A stretch of DNA of 64,000 bases from Prosthecobacter fusiformis (GTDB taxonomy: Bacteria > Verrucomicrobiota > Verrucomicrobiia > Verrucomicrobiales > Verrucomicrobiaceae): NCBI RefSeq assembly GCF_004364345.1, contig NZ_SOCA01000010.1, positions 62,001 to 126,000 on the forward strand. Reading direction: 5' to 3'. Positions 8,154 to 16,565 of the stretch are shown piece by piece; position 1 is the stretch's first letter; each line of letters opens with the position of its first letter. A program made the position numbers and the translations under genes. The notes beneath the pieces were generated by a model. The model had not been told where the DNA came from, searched no databases, and saw only the letters and a program-made list of their open reading frames with translations.

Positions 8154-11100
8154 TTACGCAGCGACTGCTGTAGCCGTGCCTGCATCTGCAACAGGCTCCT
8201 TTTTCTTCCGTTGGAAATAAACACTCATCTTCTCCATGTAGATGTAAAACACCGGAGTGATGTAAAGCGTCAGCATTTGCGATAATAGCAGGCCACCCAC
8301 AACAGCCAGGCCTAACGGACGCCGGGCTTCTGCTCCTGCACCGAGCCCGAGAGCGATAGGCAGCGCCCCCATGATGGCCGCGAAGGTCGTCATCATGATC
8401 GGCCGAAAACGTACCAGACAGGCTTCGTAGATCGCATCCGCTGGTTTCTTCCCCTCATTCCTTTCGGCCTCCAAAGCAAAGTCGATCATCATGATGGCGT
8501 TTTTCTTCACAATGCCGATGAGCATGAGGACCCCGACGAAACCATAAAGATTGAGTTCGTAACCAAACACCCAAAGCGTCAGCAGAGCACCCACACCTGC
8601 TGAAGGAAGTCCGGAAAGAATGGTCAGCGGATGGATAAAGCTTTCATACAAAATACCCAGCACCAGATAGATGACCACTACTGCCATGACGAGCAGCATG
8701 CCCAGCCCTTGCAGAGAGGATTGGAAAGCCTCAGCCTCACCTTGAAATGCCGTGCTAATGCCTGCAGGCAAGTCTTTGCCCACGGCTTGATTGATGGCGC
8801 TTACTGCTTGTCCAATGGAGACACCCGGTTTGGTCGCAAAGCTGATGGTCACGCTCGGCAACTGCCCGGAATGCGTCACCGTCAAAGGACCAACGGTCCG
8901 GGTAATGTCAGCCACACTGGACAGTGGAACGAGTTCACTGTTGGCTCCCCGGATGTATAGCAGGCCCAGGGATTCCATGTCCGCACGGTAATTCGGATCC
9001 ACTTCCAGAATGACGTAATATTGGTTAGTCGGGGTATAGATGGAGGAGACCTGACGTGAGCCGTAGGCATTATAGAGAGCATTTTCGATCTCCGTCGCCG
9101 TCAGTCCCAATGAAGAGGCTTTGTTTCGATTCACCTCCACATAGACCTGGGGACTGGTGATCAGCAAATCACTCGTCACGTCCGCAAGTTCAGGCAGTGC
9201 CACTAAGGCTGCCTCGATTTTCGGAGCCACTTCAAAGAGCTGTTTCAGATCCACACCGGAGAGTGTGTATTGATACGGGCTTTTGCTGCTGCGACCGCCG
9301 ATGCGGATGCTAGTCGGCACCTGGGGAAAGGCGCGTATGCCCGGGATGGCGGCTAGTTGCGGACGCAGTTGATTCACGACTTCTTGTGCAGTCGGTCGTT
9401 CACTGCGTGGCTTTAAACTCACGAACATGCGCCCGCTATTGCCCGTGGAGCTTGGTCCGCTGGCCCCCACGCTGGAGCTGAAAGCTTGTACATGAGGATT
9501 CCTGGCCAATACTTCGGCCACGGCTTTTTGATGCCGTTCCATGGTCTCAAAGGAGGCATCTTGAGCACCTTCCGTCATGACCTGAATCTGCCCGGTGTCC
9601 TCTGTTGGGATGAATCCCTTGGGAAGATGAACAAAGAGCCAGGCCGTTCCAGCCACCGTTCCCAGCGTCACCAGCATCATGCTGAAACGATGCCGGAGGC
9701 TAAACTTCAACGTGATGTCATAGATGTGGAGCAGGCCGTCAAAGAAACGCTCCGTCGTGCTGTAAAACCAGCCATGATGTTCTTTTTCGACGTGCGGCTT
9801 TAGAAAGCGGCTGCACAGCATCGGAGTCAGTGTCAGCGAGACAAACCCGGAGACCAGAATGGCCACCCCAATGGTGACGGCAAATTCATTGAGGAGCCGC
9901 CCCATAATGCCGCCCATGAACAGTACCGGAAGGAACACCGCCGCGAGTGAGAGGGTCATTGAGATGACTGTGAAGGTGATCTCTCGTGATCCCTTGAGCG
10001 CCGCGTCCCAGACTGATTCACCTTTCTCAATATGCCGGACGATGTTTTCCAATACCACAATGGCATCATCTACAATGAAGCCGACACTCAAGGTCAAGGC
10101 CATCAGCGAGATGTTATTCATGCTAAAGCCCAGCAGATGCATGACAGCAAAGGTCCCCACAATCGAAAGCGGGATGGCAATGCTGGGGATGATCGTTGCG
10201 CGAAAATTGCGCAAAAACATAAAGATGACCACAATCACCAAACCGATGGTCAAAATAAGTGTGAGTTGCACATCGTGTACGGACTCACGGATGGCATGGG
10301 AGCGGTCAATAAGCACGCTCAACTCCATGGCTGCGGGCATTTGAGCATTGACGGAGGGCAGCAGTGCTTTCACTGCATCCACCACTTGCACCGTATTGGC
10401 TCCTGGCTGCCTTTGTACCGCTAGAAGGATTGATCGCTTTCCATCGGTGGCATAGTTGGAGATCTGATTGTCCTCCACACTGTCCAGCACTTTGGCCACC
10501 TGCTCCAGCCTTACGGGTGCACCTTCACGGTAAGCCACGATAAGCGGCCTGAAAGCCTCTGCCGTGACCAGTTTACCACTGGTTTGCAGCGTGAAATTTT
10601 GCTCCGTGCCCTGGAGGACACCTGCAGGAAGATTGCTGTTTCCTGCGGCGATGGCATCCCTCACTTCATCCAAGCTGATGCCAAGCGAGGCCAATTTCAG
10701 CGGGTCCGCCTGCACTCGCACCGCATACTTTTGAGAGCCGAAAACACGCACCTGCGCCACTCCTTCCACCATGCTGATGCGCTGGCCCAAGGCCGTCTGC
10801 GCATACTCATCCACGGTAGAGATGGGAAGCGTATCTGAGCTCAACTGCATGATCAGCACTGGGAAGTCAGCCGGGTTCACCTTTCTAAACGACGGTGGGC
10901 TCGGCATGTCATCCGGGAGGTTTCGTTGAGCGGCGGAAATGGCAGACTGCACATCCAGTGCGGCTCCATCAATGTCGCGGTCCAGATTGAACTGGATGGT
11001 GATGTTTGTATTTCCGAGAGCACTGGTGCTGCTCATCGAATCAATGCCCGCGATGGTGGAAAACTGCTTCTCCAGCGGAGTGGCCACGGAGGCCGCCATC

Positions 11101-11270
11101 GTTTCTGGATTGGCACCTGGAAGTGTGGCCGTGACTGACAATGTGGGGAAGTCCACATTGGGCAGATCATTGACGGGTAACTTTTGAAAAGCCAGCATCC
11201 CAAAGGCGAGGATGCCCGCCATGATGAGAGTGGTCATCACCGGCCGGTGGATGCAGCGCTCGGGTGTCAT
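8154..11270 (-). CDS. RND-family efflux transporter inner-membrane pump (MdtB/MdtC/AcrB-like)
   Basis: This is a proton-driven tripartite efflux pump subunit of 1038 residues, the normal length for AcrB/MexB/MdtB proteins. It shows the first membrane helix (residues 10-28), a large periplasmic porter domain and the TM4 proton-relay pair D401-D402 in GFIVDDAIVVLENI. A second half-repeat ends near residue 1010. The signature ATPLEKQFSTIAGIDSMSS fits the multidrug/metabolite (HAE-type) subfamily rather than the heavy-metal type. The start ATG overlaps the stop of the upstream adaptor gene (ATGA at 11267-11270), so the two are translationally coupled. No outer-membrane channel gene or regulator is adjacent. 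The substrate is unknown. Confidence 0.95.
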   Translation of the reverse strand: MTPERCIHRPVMTTLIMAGILAFGMLAFQKLPVNDLPNVDFPTLSVTATLPGANPETMAASVATPLEKQFSTIAGIDSMSSTSALGNTNITIQFNLDRDIDGAALDVQSAISAAQRNLPDDMPSPPSFRKVNPADFPVLIMQLSSDTLPISTVDEYAQTALGQRISMVEGVAQVRVFGSQKYAVRVQADPLKLASLGISLDEVRDAIAAGNSNLPAGVLQGTEQNFTLQTSGKLVTAEAFRPLIVAYREGAPVRLEQVAKVLDSVEDNQISNYATDGKRSILLAVQRQPGANTVQVVDAVKALLPSVNAQMPAAMELSVLIDRSHAIRESVHDVQLTLILTIGLVIVVIFMFLRNFRATIIPSIAIPLSIVGTFAVMHLLGFSMNNISLMALTLSVGFIVDDAIVVLENIVRHIEKGESVWDAALKGSREITFTVISMTLSLAAVFLPVLFMGGIMGRLLNEFAVTIGVAILVSGFVSLTLTPMLCSRFLKPHVEKEHHGWFYSTTERFFDGLLHIYDITLKFSLRHRFSMMLVTLGTVAGTAWLFVHLPKGFIPTEDTGQIQVMTEGAQDASFETMERHQKAVAEVLARNPHVQAFSSSVGASGPSSTGNSGRMFVSLKPRSERPTAQEVVNQLRPQLAAIPGIRAFPQVPTSIRIGGRSSKSPYQYTLSGVDLKQLFEVAPKIEAALVALPELADVTSDLLITSPQVYVEVNRNKASSLGLTATEIENALYNAYGSRQVSSIYTPTNQYYVILEVDPNYRADMESLGLLYIRGANSELVPLSSVADITRTVGPLTVTHSGQLPSVTISFATKPGVSIGQAVSAINQAVGKDLPAGISTAFQGEAEAFQSSLQGLGMLLVMAVVVIYLVLGILYESFIHPLTILSGLPSAGVGALLTLWVFGYELNLYGFVGVLMLIGIVKKNAIMMIDFALEAERNEGKKPADAIYEACLVRFRPIMMTTFAAIMGALPIALGLGAGAEARRPLGLAVVGGLLLSQMLTLYITPVFYIYMEKMSVYFQRKKKEPVADAGTATAVAA

Positions 11271-12436
11271 GGGATTTCAGCGTGGGACAGTTTTCCTTCT
11301 GCTTCTTCAGCCTGTGGAACGACGCCCACCGGTGGTTTGATTTCCACCCTGCTGCCAGGAATGAGCCGCAACTGGCCATCAATGACCACGACATCTCCCT
11401 TTTTGAGCCCCTTGCGGATGATTGCCATGGTGCCCAACGTGCGGTCAAGTTCCACTGGCTGCATCTCAACGGTGTTGTCTGCTGTAACAAGAAAAACATA
11501 CTGGCCATTTTGGCCGGTTTGTACAGCCGTGGCGGGGGCCACGATCGCATCCGCCTGGGTGGTCAGGGTCAGGGCAATTTCACCATACTGGCCTGGCCAC
11601 AGGGCCAAATCCTCATTCGGCATCGTGGCCTTCACCTCCAGCGTGCCTGTGGTGGGTTTGATGGCATTGTCTACGAATGAAAGTACCCCTGGAATTTCTT
11701 TGGCTGTGCTCCCGCTCGGCGTGATCGTGACCTTGAGTTCACCCCGGCTCATGTAGCTTTGAATGTCCGTGAAATGCTGCTCAGGCACGGAAAAAATCAC
11801 CTCGATAGGGCGGAGTTGATTGATGACCACCAAGTCGGTTTCGTCCGCTTTGACCACATTTCCCGCATCGACCGCCCGCCGTCCTGCACGGCCAGTGATT
11901 GGCGATAAAACGGTGCAAAAACTGAGCTGAAGCTCGGCCTCCTTGACCATCGCTGCGGCGGCTTCGGTGTTTGACCTCGCTGCATCTGCACTGCTTTTAA
12001 AGTTGTCCACCTCCTCACGGGAAACACCTCCGCTTTGGGATAGATTGGCGTATCGATCTGCCTGTTTTTTTGCGATATCGGCCTGGGTTTGCGCCTGGGC
12101 CAGTCGTGCTTTGGCTTGCGCGAGCACCACTTCAAAAGGTGCCGGATCTAATTTGGCCAGGATGTCACCTTCTTTAACATCTTCGCCTTCATTGAAAAAC
12201 ACTTTGGCGATCTGCCCTGTCACCCGTGGTTTCACCGCCACTGTGGATTTAGCTCGGACATTGCCGATAGCCATTAACTGCACCGGAACTGCCTTTTGCT
12301 CCACGGTTGCTGCTACAACTGGTACGGCTGGAGGCGGACGTTTGTCGGCTGAGGCATCGGAATCCTTGGAGGGTGAGCAAGCCGCTAAAAAAGCAGCTAA
12401 GCTAATCGTGACCAGAACTGGCGGGTAAAGATGCAT
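11267..12436 (-). CDS. RND efflux periplasmic adaptor lipoprotein (membrane fusion protein)
   Basis: The adaptor links the RND pump to an outer-membrane channel. The chosen start at 12436 gives MHLYPPVLVTISLAAFLAAC, a lipoprotein signal with lipobox LAAC, so Cys20 would be lipidated. The longer frame start at 12487 adds 17 residues ahead of this signal and is less likely. Domains in order are a hairpin with biotinyl-lipoyl halves (GQIAKVFFNEGEDVKEGDILAKLD, in two parts around the coiled coil), an Ala/Gln-rich coiled coil (about residues 90-165), a beta-barrel (FSVPEQHFTDI) and the membrane-proximal domain. The resulting 389 residues match MdtA-like proteins. The 4-bp overlap with the pump gene supports one operon. 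Confidence 0.93.
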   Translation of the reverse strand: MHLYPPVLVTISLAAFLAACSPSKDSDASADKRPPPAVPVVAATVEQKAVPVQLMAIGNVRAKSTVAVKPRVTGQIAKVFFNEGEDVKEGDILAKLDPAPFEVVLAQAKARLAQAQTQADIAKKQADRYANLSQSGGVSREEVDNFKSSADAARSNTEAAAAMVKEAELQLSFCTVLSPITGRAGRRAVDAGNVVKADETDLVVINQLRPIEVIFSVPEQHFTDIQSYMSRGELKVTITPSGSTAKEIPGVLSFVDNAIKPTTGTLEVKATMPNEDLALWPGQYGEIALTLTTQADAIVAPATAVQTGQNGQYVFLVTADNTVEMQPVELDRTLGTMAIIRKGLKKGDVVVIDGQLRLIPGSRVEIKPPVGVVPQAEEAEGKLSHAEIP

Positions 12437-12599
12437 ATCGTAAAAAGAAAAAGGAAGCTTTTTAAAAGTGAGGGGTGTGGATTCCATAGAACTGCACTCC
12501 GCCTAGCTTTCATTGGGACTGCTTCAACTCGATCTCTATTCATTCGCAGCCCTGTTCTTTTACGCGCGGATCATCGTGAAATTATGCCTAAATTACTTT

Positions 12600-13583
12600 T
12601 CACCCAGGCCTGTGGATCAGATATTTGAAAGCTTCCCCTGCGCCATGTAGATCCATGATAAAGGCAGTCGCTGGATGTGGTGATAATTTCTTTAGATAAG
12701 TCTGTATAAAGACTGATTGGTTTCCATAAGAGATCTCTTTCCAATTTAGCTCCGCAGCCCAGTTTCGGTAGTCGCTGAAGTTTATATCAGCAGTAATGTC
12801 TTGCCGCCCGGGATTCATATAAACAGCCTCTCCTTCCAGTCGTTGCTGGTGCAAATAACCTCTCAGGGTACCGACAGGCCTCCGGTAATAGAGGGCAGGG
12901 AATACATCTCCATAATCTACTGTCAGCATTGCTCCTTGCTTCCAGGCAGGAGCCCACTCCAGCATCCAGTTACGCACGGCCGCATGGATCTCGATGCGTT
13001 GCCGAGCAGCTTTGCCAGGCCAAGCTTGGAGCGCGGTGAAAGGTGCACGCATCGTTTCGTCCCATTCCAGGGGGAGGGATATTTCTCTTCCAGCAGGGGT
13101 AATGTGGACTTCTTGCCATAAACCCTCTTGCCATTGAAGGAGCATCACAGGAAACGCATCCAGCAGTTCATTGTGGTAAAGGAATGCCTTGCCTTCACAG
13201 GTCTCCAAAGCTGCCTTTAAATTTTTATGCCAGGTGACGGAGTCGCCTAAAAGGAGCTTTTGCTGCTTTTGTAAAACTTCAGAAGTTTCAACCACATGCC
13301 AGTGAAACTGCCGCCTTTTCCACCACCCGAGGCTTCGTTTTACGCTTTCCATGAGCACCCCGCTGCCTGCCCCAATTTCGATGACATGCCGCACATTGGT
13401 CTGCAAAGAAGATTCGCTTTTTAGCCAGTTCGCCACGGCTGCTGCAAAATCTGGGGACAAAGTCGCTGAAGTGGAAAAGTCCCCTCTTTTGCCCACGGTC
13501 TTGATCTGGCGCGAGTAGTAACCACGTTCAGGATCATACAAAGCTTGAGCCATGAAAGCGGAAAAGGGTGATGCGCCGGACAT
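12600..13583 (-). CDS. SAM-dependent methyltransferase, MidA/NDUFAF7 (COG1565, DUF185) family
   Basis: NDUFAF7/MidA proteins are class I methyltransferases; the mitochondrial member methylates an arginine of complex I. The bacterial role is not settled. The 327-residue protein carries the family order: FMAQALYDPERGYYS, GDFSTSATLSPDF, the SAM loop VIEIGAGSGVLMES, NELLDAFPV, LTVDYGD, GTLRGYLHQ and GRQDITADINFSD. The ATG at 13583 begins close to the usual family start, with slightly fewer N-terminal residues than many homologues. It runs on the same strand as the RND operon but 16 bp upstream of the next gene's leader region, not clearly in one transcript. Confidence 0.85.
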   Translation of the reverse strand: MSGASPFSAFMAQALYDPERGYYSRQIKTVGKRGDFSTSATLSPDFAAAVANWLKSESSLQTNVRHVIEIGAGSGVLMESVKRSLGWWKRRQFHWHVVETSEVLQKQQKLLLGDSVTWHKNLKAALETCEGKAFLYHNELLDAFPVMLLQWQEGLWQEVHITPAGREISLPLEWDETMRAPFTALQAWPGKAARQRIEIHAAVRNWMLEWAPAWKQGAMLTVDYGDVFPALYYRRPVGTLRGYLHQQRLEGEAVYMNPGRQDITADINFSDYRNWAAELNWKEISYGNQSVFIQTYLKKLSPHPATAFIMDLHGAGEAFKYLIHRPG

Positions 13584-13668
13584 ATCGCCACATCCTAGCC
13601 GAAAGGAATACTGTCGCCAGTGGATGCAATGGTCTTCTGCACTGTGCCAATCCAGGCACGCAGTCGCT

Positions 13669-13693
13669 GGATAGGCGTAAACTTCGCCTATCC
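13669..13693 (-). terminator. Hairpin overlapping the stop codon of the small unknown gene
   Basis: GGATAGGCG at 13669-13677 and CGCCTATCC at 13685-13693 form a 9-bp stem with a 7-nt loop. The TAG stop of the minus-strand gene (13688-13690) lies inside one arm. There is no T run. It may be a terminator or an RNA-stability hairpin, and its position supports reading the small gene on the minus strand. Confidence 0.4.
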
Positions 13694-13990
13694 CTTCGTG
13701 CGACTCATCTTTTTATTTCGCTCGCATCTCCACTCTCCACGGTGGCGTTGTGCCCATTCGTTGAGCGCTCGCTCGAAGCCGATGTCGCGATTCTCTTTTT
13801 CACTCATCAGCCACTTGTGGCGCAGGATCTGCTCGAGTTCGGCTTTGAACTCGATGTAGGCATTCGCTGGGATGGCTGGCATGATTGGGATACGCAGTCT
13901 CGTTCCATCCATGTCGATTGCAAGCTTTCCACGTCCAAGGGCTGCTTCAAAATGGGTTCTGCATGCAGAAACCAAATGACAAAAGCGCAT
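13688..13990 (-). CDS. Small protein of unknown function
   Basis: The 100-residue product is not firmly recognised. The C-terminal half (AELEQILRHKWLMSEKENRDIGFERALNEW, written here only as its keys: KWLMSE, DIGFERAL) resembles a short motif, K-W-x-x-S-E-x-x-x-x-D-x-G, that I associate with small conserved bacterial proteins. The highly basic C-terminus ends NKKMSRTKG. The N-terminus contains two Cys and may begin at a later start. A stem-loop coincides with its stop codon. It is divergent from tRNA-Thr, whose gene begins 40 bp away. An overlapping plus-strand frame (13568-14002) lacks any recognisable feature and is considered a shadow. Confidence 0.6.
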   Translation of the reverse strand: MRFCHLVSACRTHFEAALGRGKLAIDMDGTRLRIPIMPAIPANAYIEFKAELEQILRHKWLMSEKENRDIGFERALNEWAQRHRGEWRCERNKKMSRTKG

Positions 13991-14029
13991 TTTGGGATAT
14001 AACGTCCCTGCTCACCGAAACGTGCATGT

Positions 14030-14104
14030 GCCGAAGTAGCTCAGGGGTAGAGCATCGCATTCGTAATGCGAGGGTCGCGGGTTCAAATCCCGCCTTCGGC
14101 TCCA
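14030..14104 (+). tRNA. tRNA-Thr (anticodon CGT), CCA encoded
   Basis: A complete cloverleaf is visible. Acceptor GCCGAAG (14030-14036) pairs with CTTCGGC (14094-14100). The D stem is GCTC/GAGC. The anticodon stem is TCGCA/TGCGA with loop TTCGTAA, giving anticodon CGT, which reads ACG (threonine). The variable loop is GGGTC and the T stem is GCGGG/CCCGC with loop TTCAAAT. The discriminator T is followed by a genomic CCA. Confidence 0.97.
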
Positions 14105-14117
14105 CTCGTGTCAGGCA

Positions 14118-15017
14118 ATGACTCCAGTTCCAGACAAGCCCCGCGCCAGCCGTAACCGACGGCGGGGTGACACGGTTAATCTTATGCCCCGCCTCGCGGG
14201 AGCCGCCGCTGTGGTAGTGATCGTGGCCGTCGCATTTAACATTGCCATCCACAGCCTGGAGCGCAGCCCACCCGTGCAGCCTGAGTATCAGGTCAAAAAA
14301 ACATCGCTCTTTTCCCCCGCACCCGCGAAAGTCGTCCCGGAGCCTCGCGAGGTGCCCGTGCAGGGAATTTTAAGCATCGAGGAAAAGCGCCCGTTGATTG
14401 AGGCTGCATTGCGCTCTTTTTTCCAAGCTACGACGATTGAGGGGAAATTGGCGTTTTCGCGAGATCCAGACCGCGTGCGCCCTCTCATGCAGCAGTATTA
14501 TGCCGCAAGCCGCATTCAGCCACGGCAGGTCAGCGGTCTCGGCAACTGCCAGTCGGTTTCGGAAAAAGGCCATCGCTTAGGATACATTCAGGTCCGTTTT
14601 TCCCCTGGGGAACCGCTCAGCATCATCGTAGAAGAGGACGCTGAGGGGCGCTTCCGTGCGGATTGGGAAAGCCTCGTTCTTTACGGAGAGATGACCTGGC
14701 AGGACTTTCTCAGCCAAAAACCGCAAACCCCCACTTTGCTGCGTGTGCTGGCATCACATCTCCCGGTTCCCATTTCCGACCAGCGCGAGTGGCTGGAAAT
14801 CACCGTCCCAGGGCAGGCCCGGAGGCTAAAAGCCTATTTTGACCGCAAAGACCCCCAGTTGCAGCCTTTGGTGGAGCAACTTCAGCTTGGAAGTTGGAAA
14901 AATGTTCCGCTAACGCTAAGAGTGTGTTATTCGGAACCAAAATTAAACGCTGACACTGTTCAAATCGTAAGCAGTGAAGGCAAAGGCTGGTTGATACTAA
15001 CAGATAGGAGGAGCTAA
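14118..15017 (+). CDS. Hypothetical single-pass membrane-anchored protein
   Basis: I do not recognise the 299-residue protein. A basic N-terminus (RASRNRRRGD) precedes one hydrophobic helix at about residues 23-44, so it is predicted to be anchored in the inner membrane with the C-terminal domain outside. A Pro-rich linker spans residues 50-80. The remainder has a mixed alpha/beta composition without Cys pairs or catalytic motifs, apart from conserved-looking aromatic stretches such as YGEMTWQDFLSQKP. The start lies 13 bp after tRNA-Thr. The stop codon at 15015-15017 lies within the spacer between the ribosome binding site and the GTG start of the PHP phosphatase, so the two genes are probably coupled. 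Confidence 0.75.
   Translation: MTPVPDKPRASRNRRRGDTVNLMPRLAGAAAVVVIVAVAFNIAIHSLERSPPVQPEYQVKKTSLFSPAPAKVVPEPREVPVQGILSIEEKRPLIEAALRSFFQATTIEGKLAFSRDPDRVRPLMQQYYAASRIQPRQVSGLGNCQSVSEKGHRLGYIQVRFSPGEPLSIIVEEDAEGRFRADWESLVLYGEMTWQDFLSQKPQTPTLLRVLASHLPVPISDQREWLEITVPGQARRLKAYFDRKDPQLQPLVEQLQLGSWKNVPLTLRVCYSEPKLNADTVQIVSSEGKGWLILTDRRS
15006..15013 (+). promoter_or_regulatory. Strong Shine-Dalgarno sequence deciding the GTG start at 15022
   Basis: AGGAGGAG ends 8 nt before a GTG codon that opens the histone-like/PHP protein. It overlaps the last codons of the upstream gene. Such a strong site contrasts with the mostly SD-less genes of this window and supports the non-ATG start. Confidence 0.75.
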
Positions 15018-15021
15018 CCAC

Positions 15022-16464
15022 GTGAGCAAGACCCACCCAAACAAGTCCAAAGCGGCGAAAAAACTGGCCTCAGCCAGCAAGCCTACAGGGAAAACAGCAG
15101 CCAAGAAAGCCGCTGTAAAAGCACCTTCAAAGAAAACGGCTGCTAAATCCGCTTCCACGCCCAAGACCGTTACCAAAAAGCAAACTGCCAAAAAGGCTCC
15201 TGTCGCCCAGAAAGCACCTGCCAAAAAAGCACCGCCTGTAATAAAAAAGGTAGCCGCCAAGAATGCCGTCCCAGTCAAAAAAGCTGTGGTTGGAAAAAAA
15301 ACGGCTCCCGTCAAAAAGTCCGCGCCCACGAAAAAAGCGGCTCCTCAGGCAAAGAAAGCTGCCGCCCCACCGCTGCCGGCCGCAAAAAAGCAAGTCGCTA
15401 AACCCGCCTCCACTAAAGCGGCTGCACCCGCCAAGCCAGCCATCGCTCCTGTTGAAAGTGCCAAGCCTGTAGTTCCGTCAACTTCCAATCTCCCAACTGC
15501 GCCCACTCCTGTCGCTAAAAGCTCTGCCAAAACCACGGCTAAGCAGGCTCCGGCTGTTGTCATCCAGGAGCCCATTGCTCCCCCTAAACCCCCCGTGATC
15601 TCGGATGAAAAGCCGGTTGCTAACAAATCGGGGGCGCTGTTTTTCGATTCACACATGCACACTCCGCTGTGCAAACATGCCGCTGGCGAACCTGAAGAAT
15701 ACGCAGCCCAGGGTCTGAAATCCGGCCTCAAAGGCATCATCTTTACCTGCCACTGCCCGATGCCTGATGGTTTTTGGCCCAGCGTTAGAATGTCCGATAG
15801 CGAATTCGATACCTACGTTTCCATCGTGGATCGTGCGGCCCAGGCCTATCGCGGGAAACTGGATGTCTGTCTGGGACTTGAAAGCGAGTTCTTTCCTGGT
15901 CATGAAAAGTGGATCGAGAATCTCCACAAACGCGCAGATTTTGATTACATCCTCGGCGGTCTGCATTGGCAGTCGAAAGATTACCTGGCCAAGTTCGAGA
16001 CAGGCACCATCGAAAACTTCCGCCGCAGTTATTTCGAGCATTTGGCCCAGAGCGCCGAAAGCGGTCTGTATGATTGCCTCGCGCACCCAGATTTGGTGAA
16101 AAACTATCACCCGGATTCCTGGTGCTTCGCCATCATCAAAAACACGGTGACAACCGTCCTGGATCGCATTGCGAAAACCGGTGTTGCGATGGAACTGAAT
16201 TCATCGGGTCTCAACAAGAGCTACTCCGAGATGAATCCCGGAAATGAAATGCTGCGCATGATGGCCGAGCGTAAAATCCCGATCGTTATCGGCAGCGATG
16301 CCCACAAGCCTTCACGCGTGGGGGAACACTTCATCACCGCATTGAATAACTTGAGTGAGTCAGGCTACGAAGAGGTCAGTTATTTCCAAAAGCGGCAGCG
16401 TATTGATCTGAAGATCAGTGATGTTCTCGCCAGCATTCGGAAAGCAATTGATAACAACTCCTGA
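15022..16464 (+). CDS. PHP-domain histidinol-phosphatase-like protein with histone H1-like N-terminal tail
   Basis: Residues 1 to about 200 are a low-complexity Lys/Ala/Pro/Thr tail with many AKK, KKA and KKAAP units, resembling bacterial histone H1-like tails. From residue 205 a complete PHP phosphoesterase domain follows. D209-S-H-M-H213 and CKHAAGEP form the first metal site, with LGLESEFFPG, GGLHWQ, LAHPDLVKN and SDAHKP as later ligand motifs, in the order seen in HisJ/HisK histidinol phosphatases. The catalytic domain therefore looks active and may act in histidine biosynthesis or on another phosphate ester. The tail would bind nucleic acid or polyanions; that part is inference. The GTG start is fixed by a strong ribosome binding site at 15006-15013. 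Confidence 0.85.
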   Translation: MSKTHPNKSKAAKKLASASKPTGKTAAKKAAVKAPSKKTAAKSASTPKTVTKKQTAKKAPVAQKAPAKKAPPVIKKVAAKNAVPVKKAVVGKKTAPVKKSAPTKKAAPQAKKAAAPPLPAAKKQVAKPASTKAAAPAKPAIAPVESAKPVVPSTSNLPTAPTPVAKSSAKTTAKQAPAVVIQEPIAPPKPPVISDEKPVANKSGALFFDSHMHTPLCKHAAGEPEEYAAQGLKSGLKGIIFTCHCPMPDGFWPSVRMSDSEFDTYVSIVDRAAQAYRGKLDVCLGLESEFFPGHEKWIENLHKRADFDYILGGLHWQSKDYLAKFETGTIENFRRSYFEHLAQSAESGLYDCLAHPDLVKNYHPDSWCFAIIKNTVTTVLDRIAKTGVAMELNSSGLNKSYSEMNPGNEMLRMMAERKIPIVIGSDAHKPSRVGEHFITALNNLSESGYEEVSYFQKRQRIDLKISDVLASIRKAIDNNS

Positions 16465-16529
16465 TTTGTAGTGGATAATTTAGGTATGGGTTCGAATGCG
16501 TGAAAAGTGTGCCAGCCGTTGCTTGCGGT

Positions 16530-16552
16530 TGCCCTTCTCATCGCTAAGGGCA
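16530..16552 (+). promoter_or_regulatory. Small hairpin in the phosphofructokinase leader
   Basis: TGCCCTT at 16530-16536 pairs with AAGGGCA at 16546-16552 around a 9-nt loop, ending 13 bp before the pfk ATG. It could be a short leader structure or a weak terminator of the preceding gene; there is no T run. Confidence 0.3.
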
Positions 16553-16565
16553 CCTGTTCCCAACC

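Noticed and set aside
13568-14002. 144-codon plus-strand frame beside tRNA-Thr
   Set aside because: The minus-strand frame 13688-13990 has better composition, and a hairpin sits on its stop codon; the plus-strand product looks random.
13998-14003. TATAAC as -10 element of the tRNA-Thr promoter
   Set aside because: No acceptable -35 element at 16-18 bp upstream; too little evidence to annotate.
15022-15620. The Lys/Ala-rich region as a separate histone-like gene
   Set aside because: No stop codon separates it from the PHP domain and the only strong start lies at 15022, so it is read as one fused gene.
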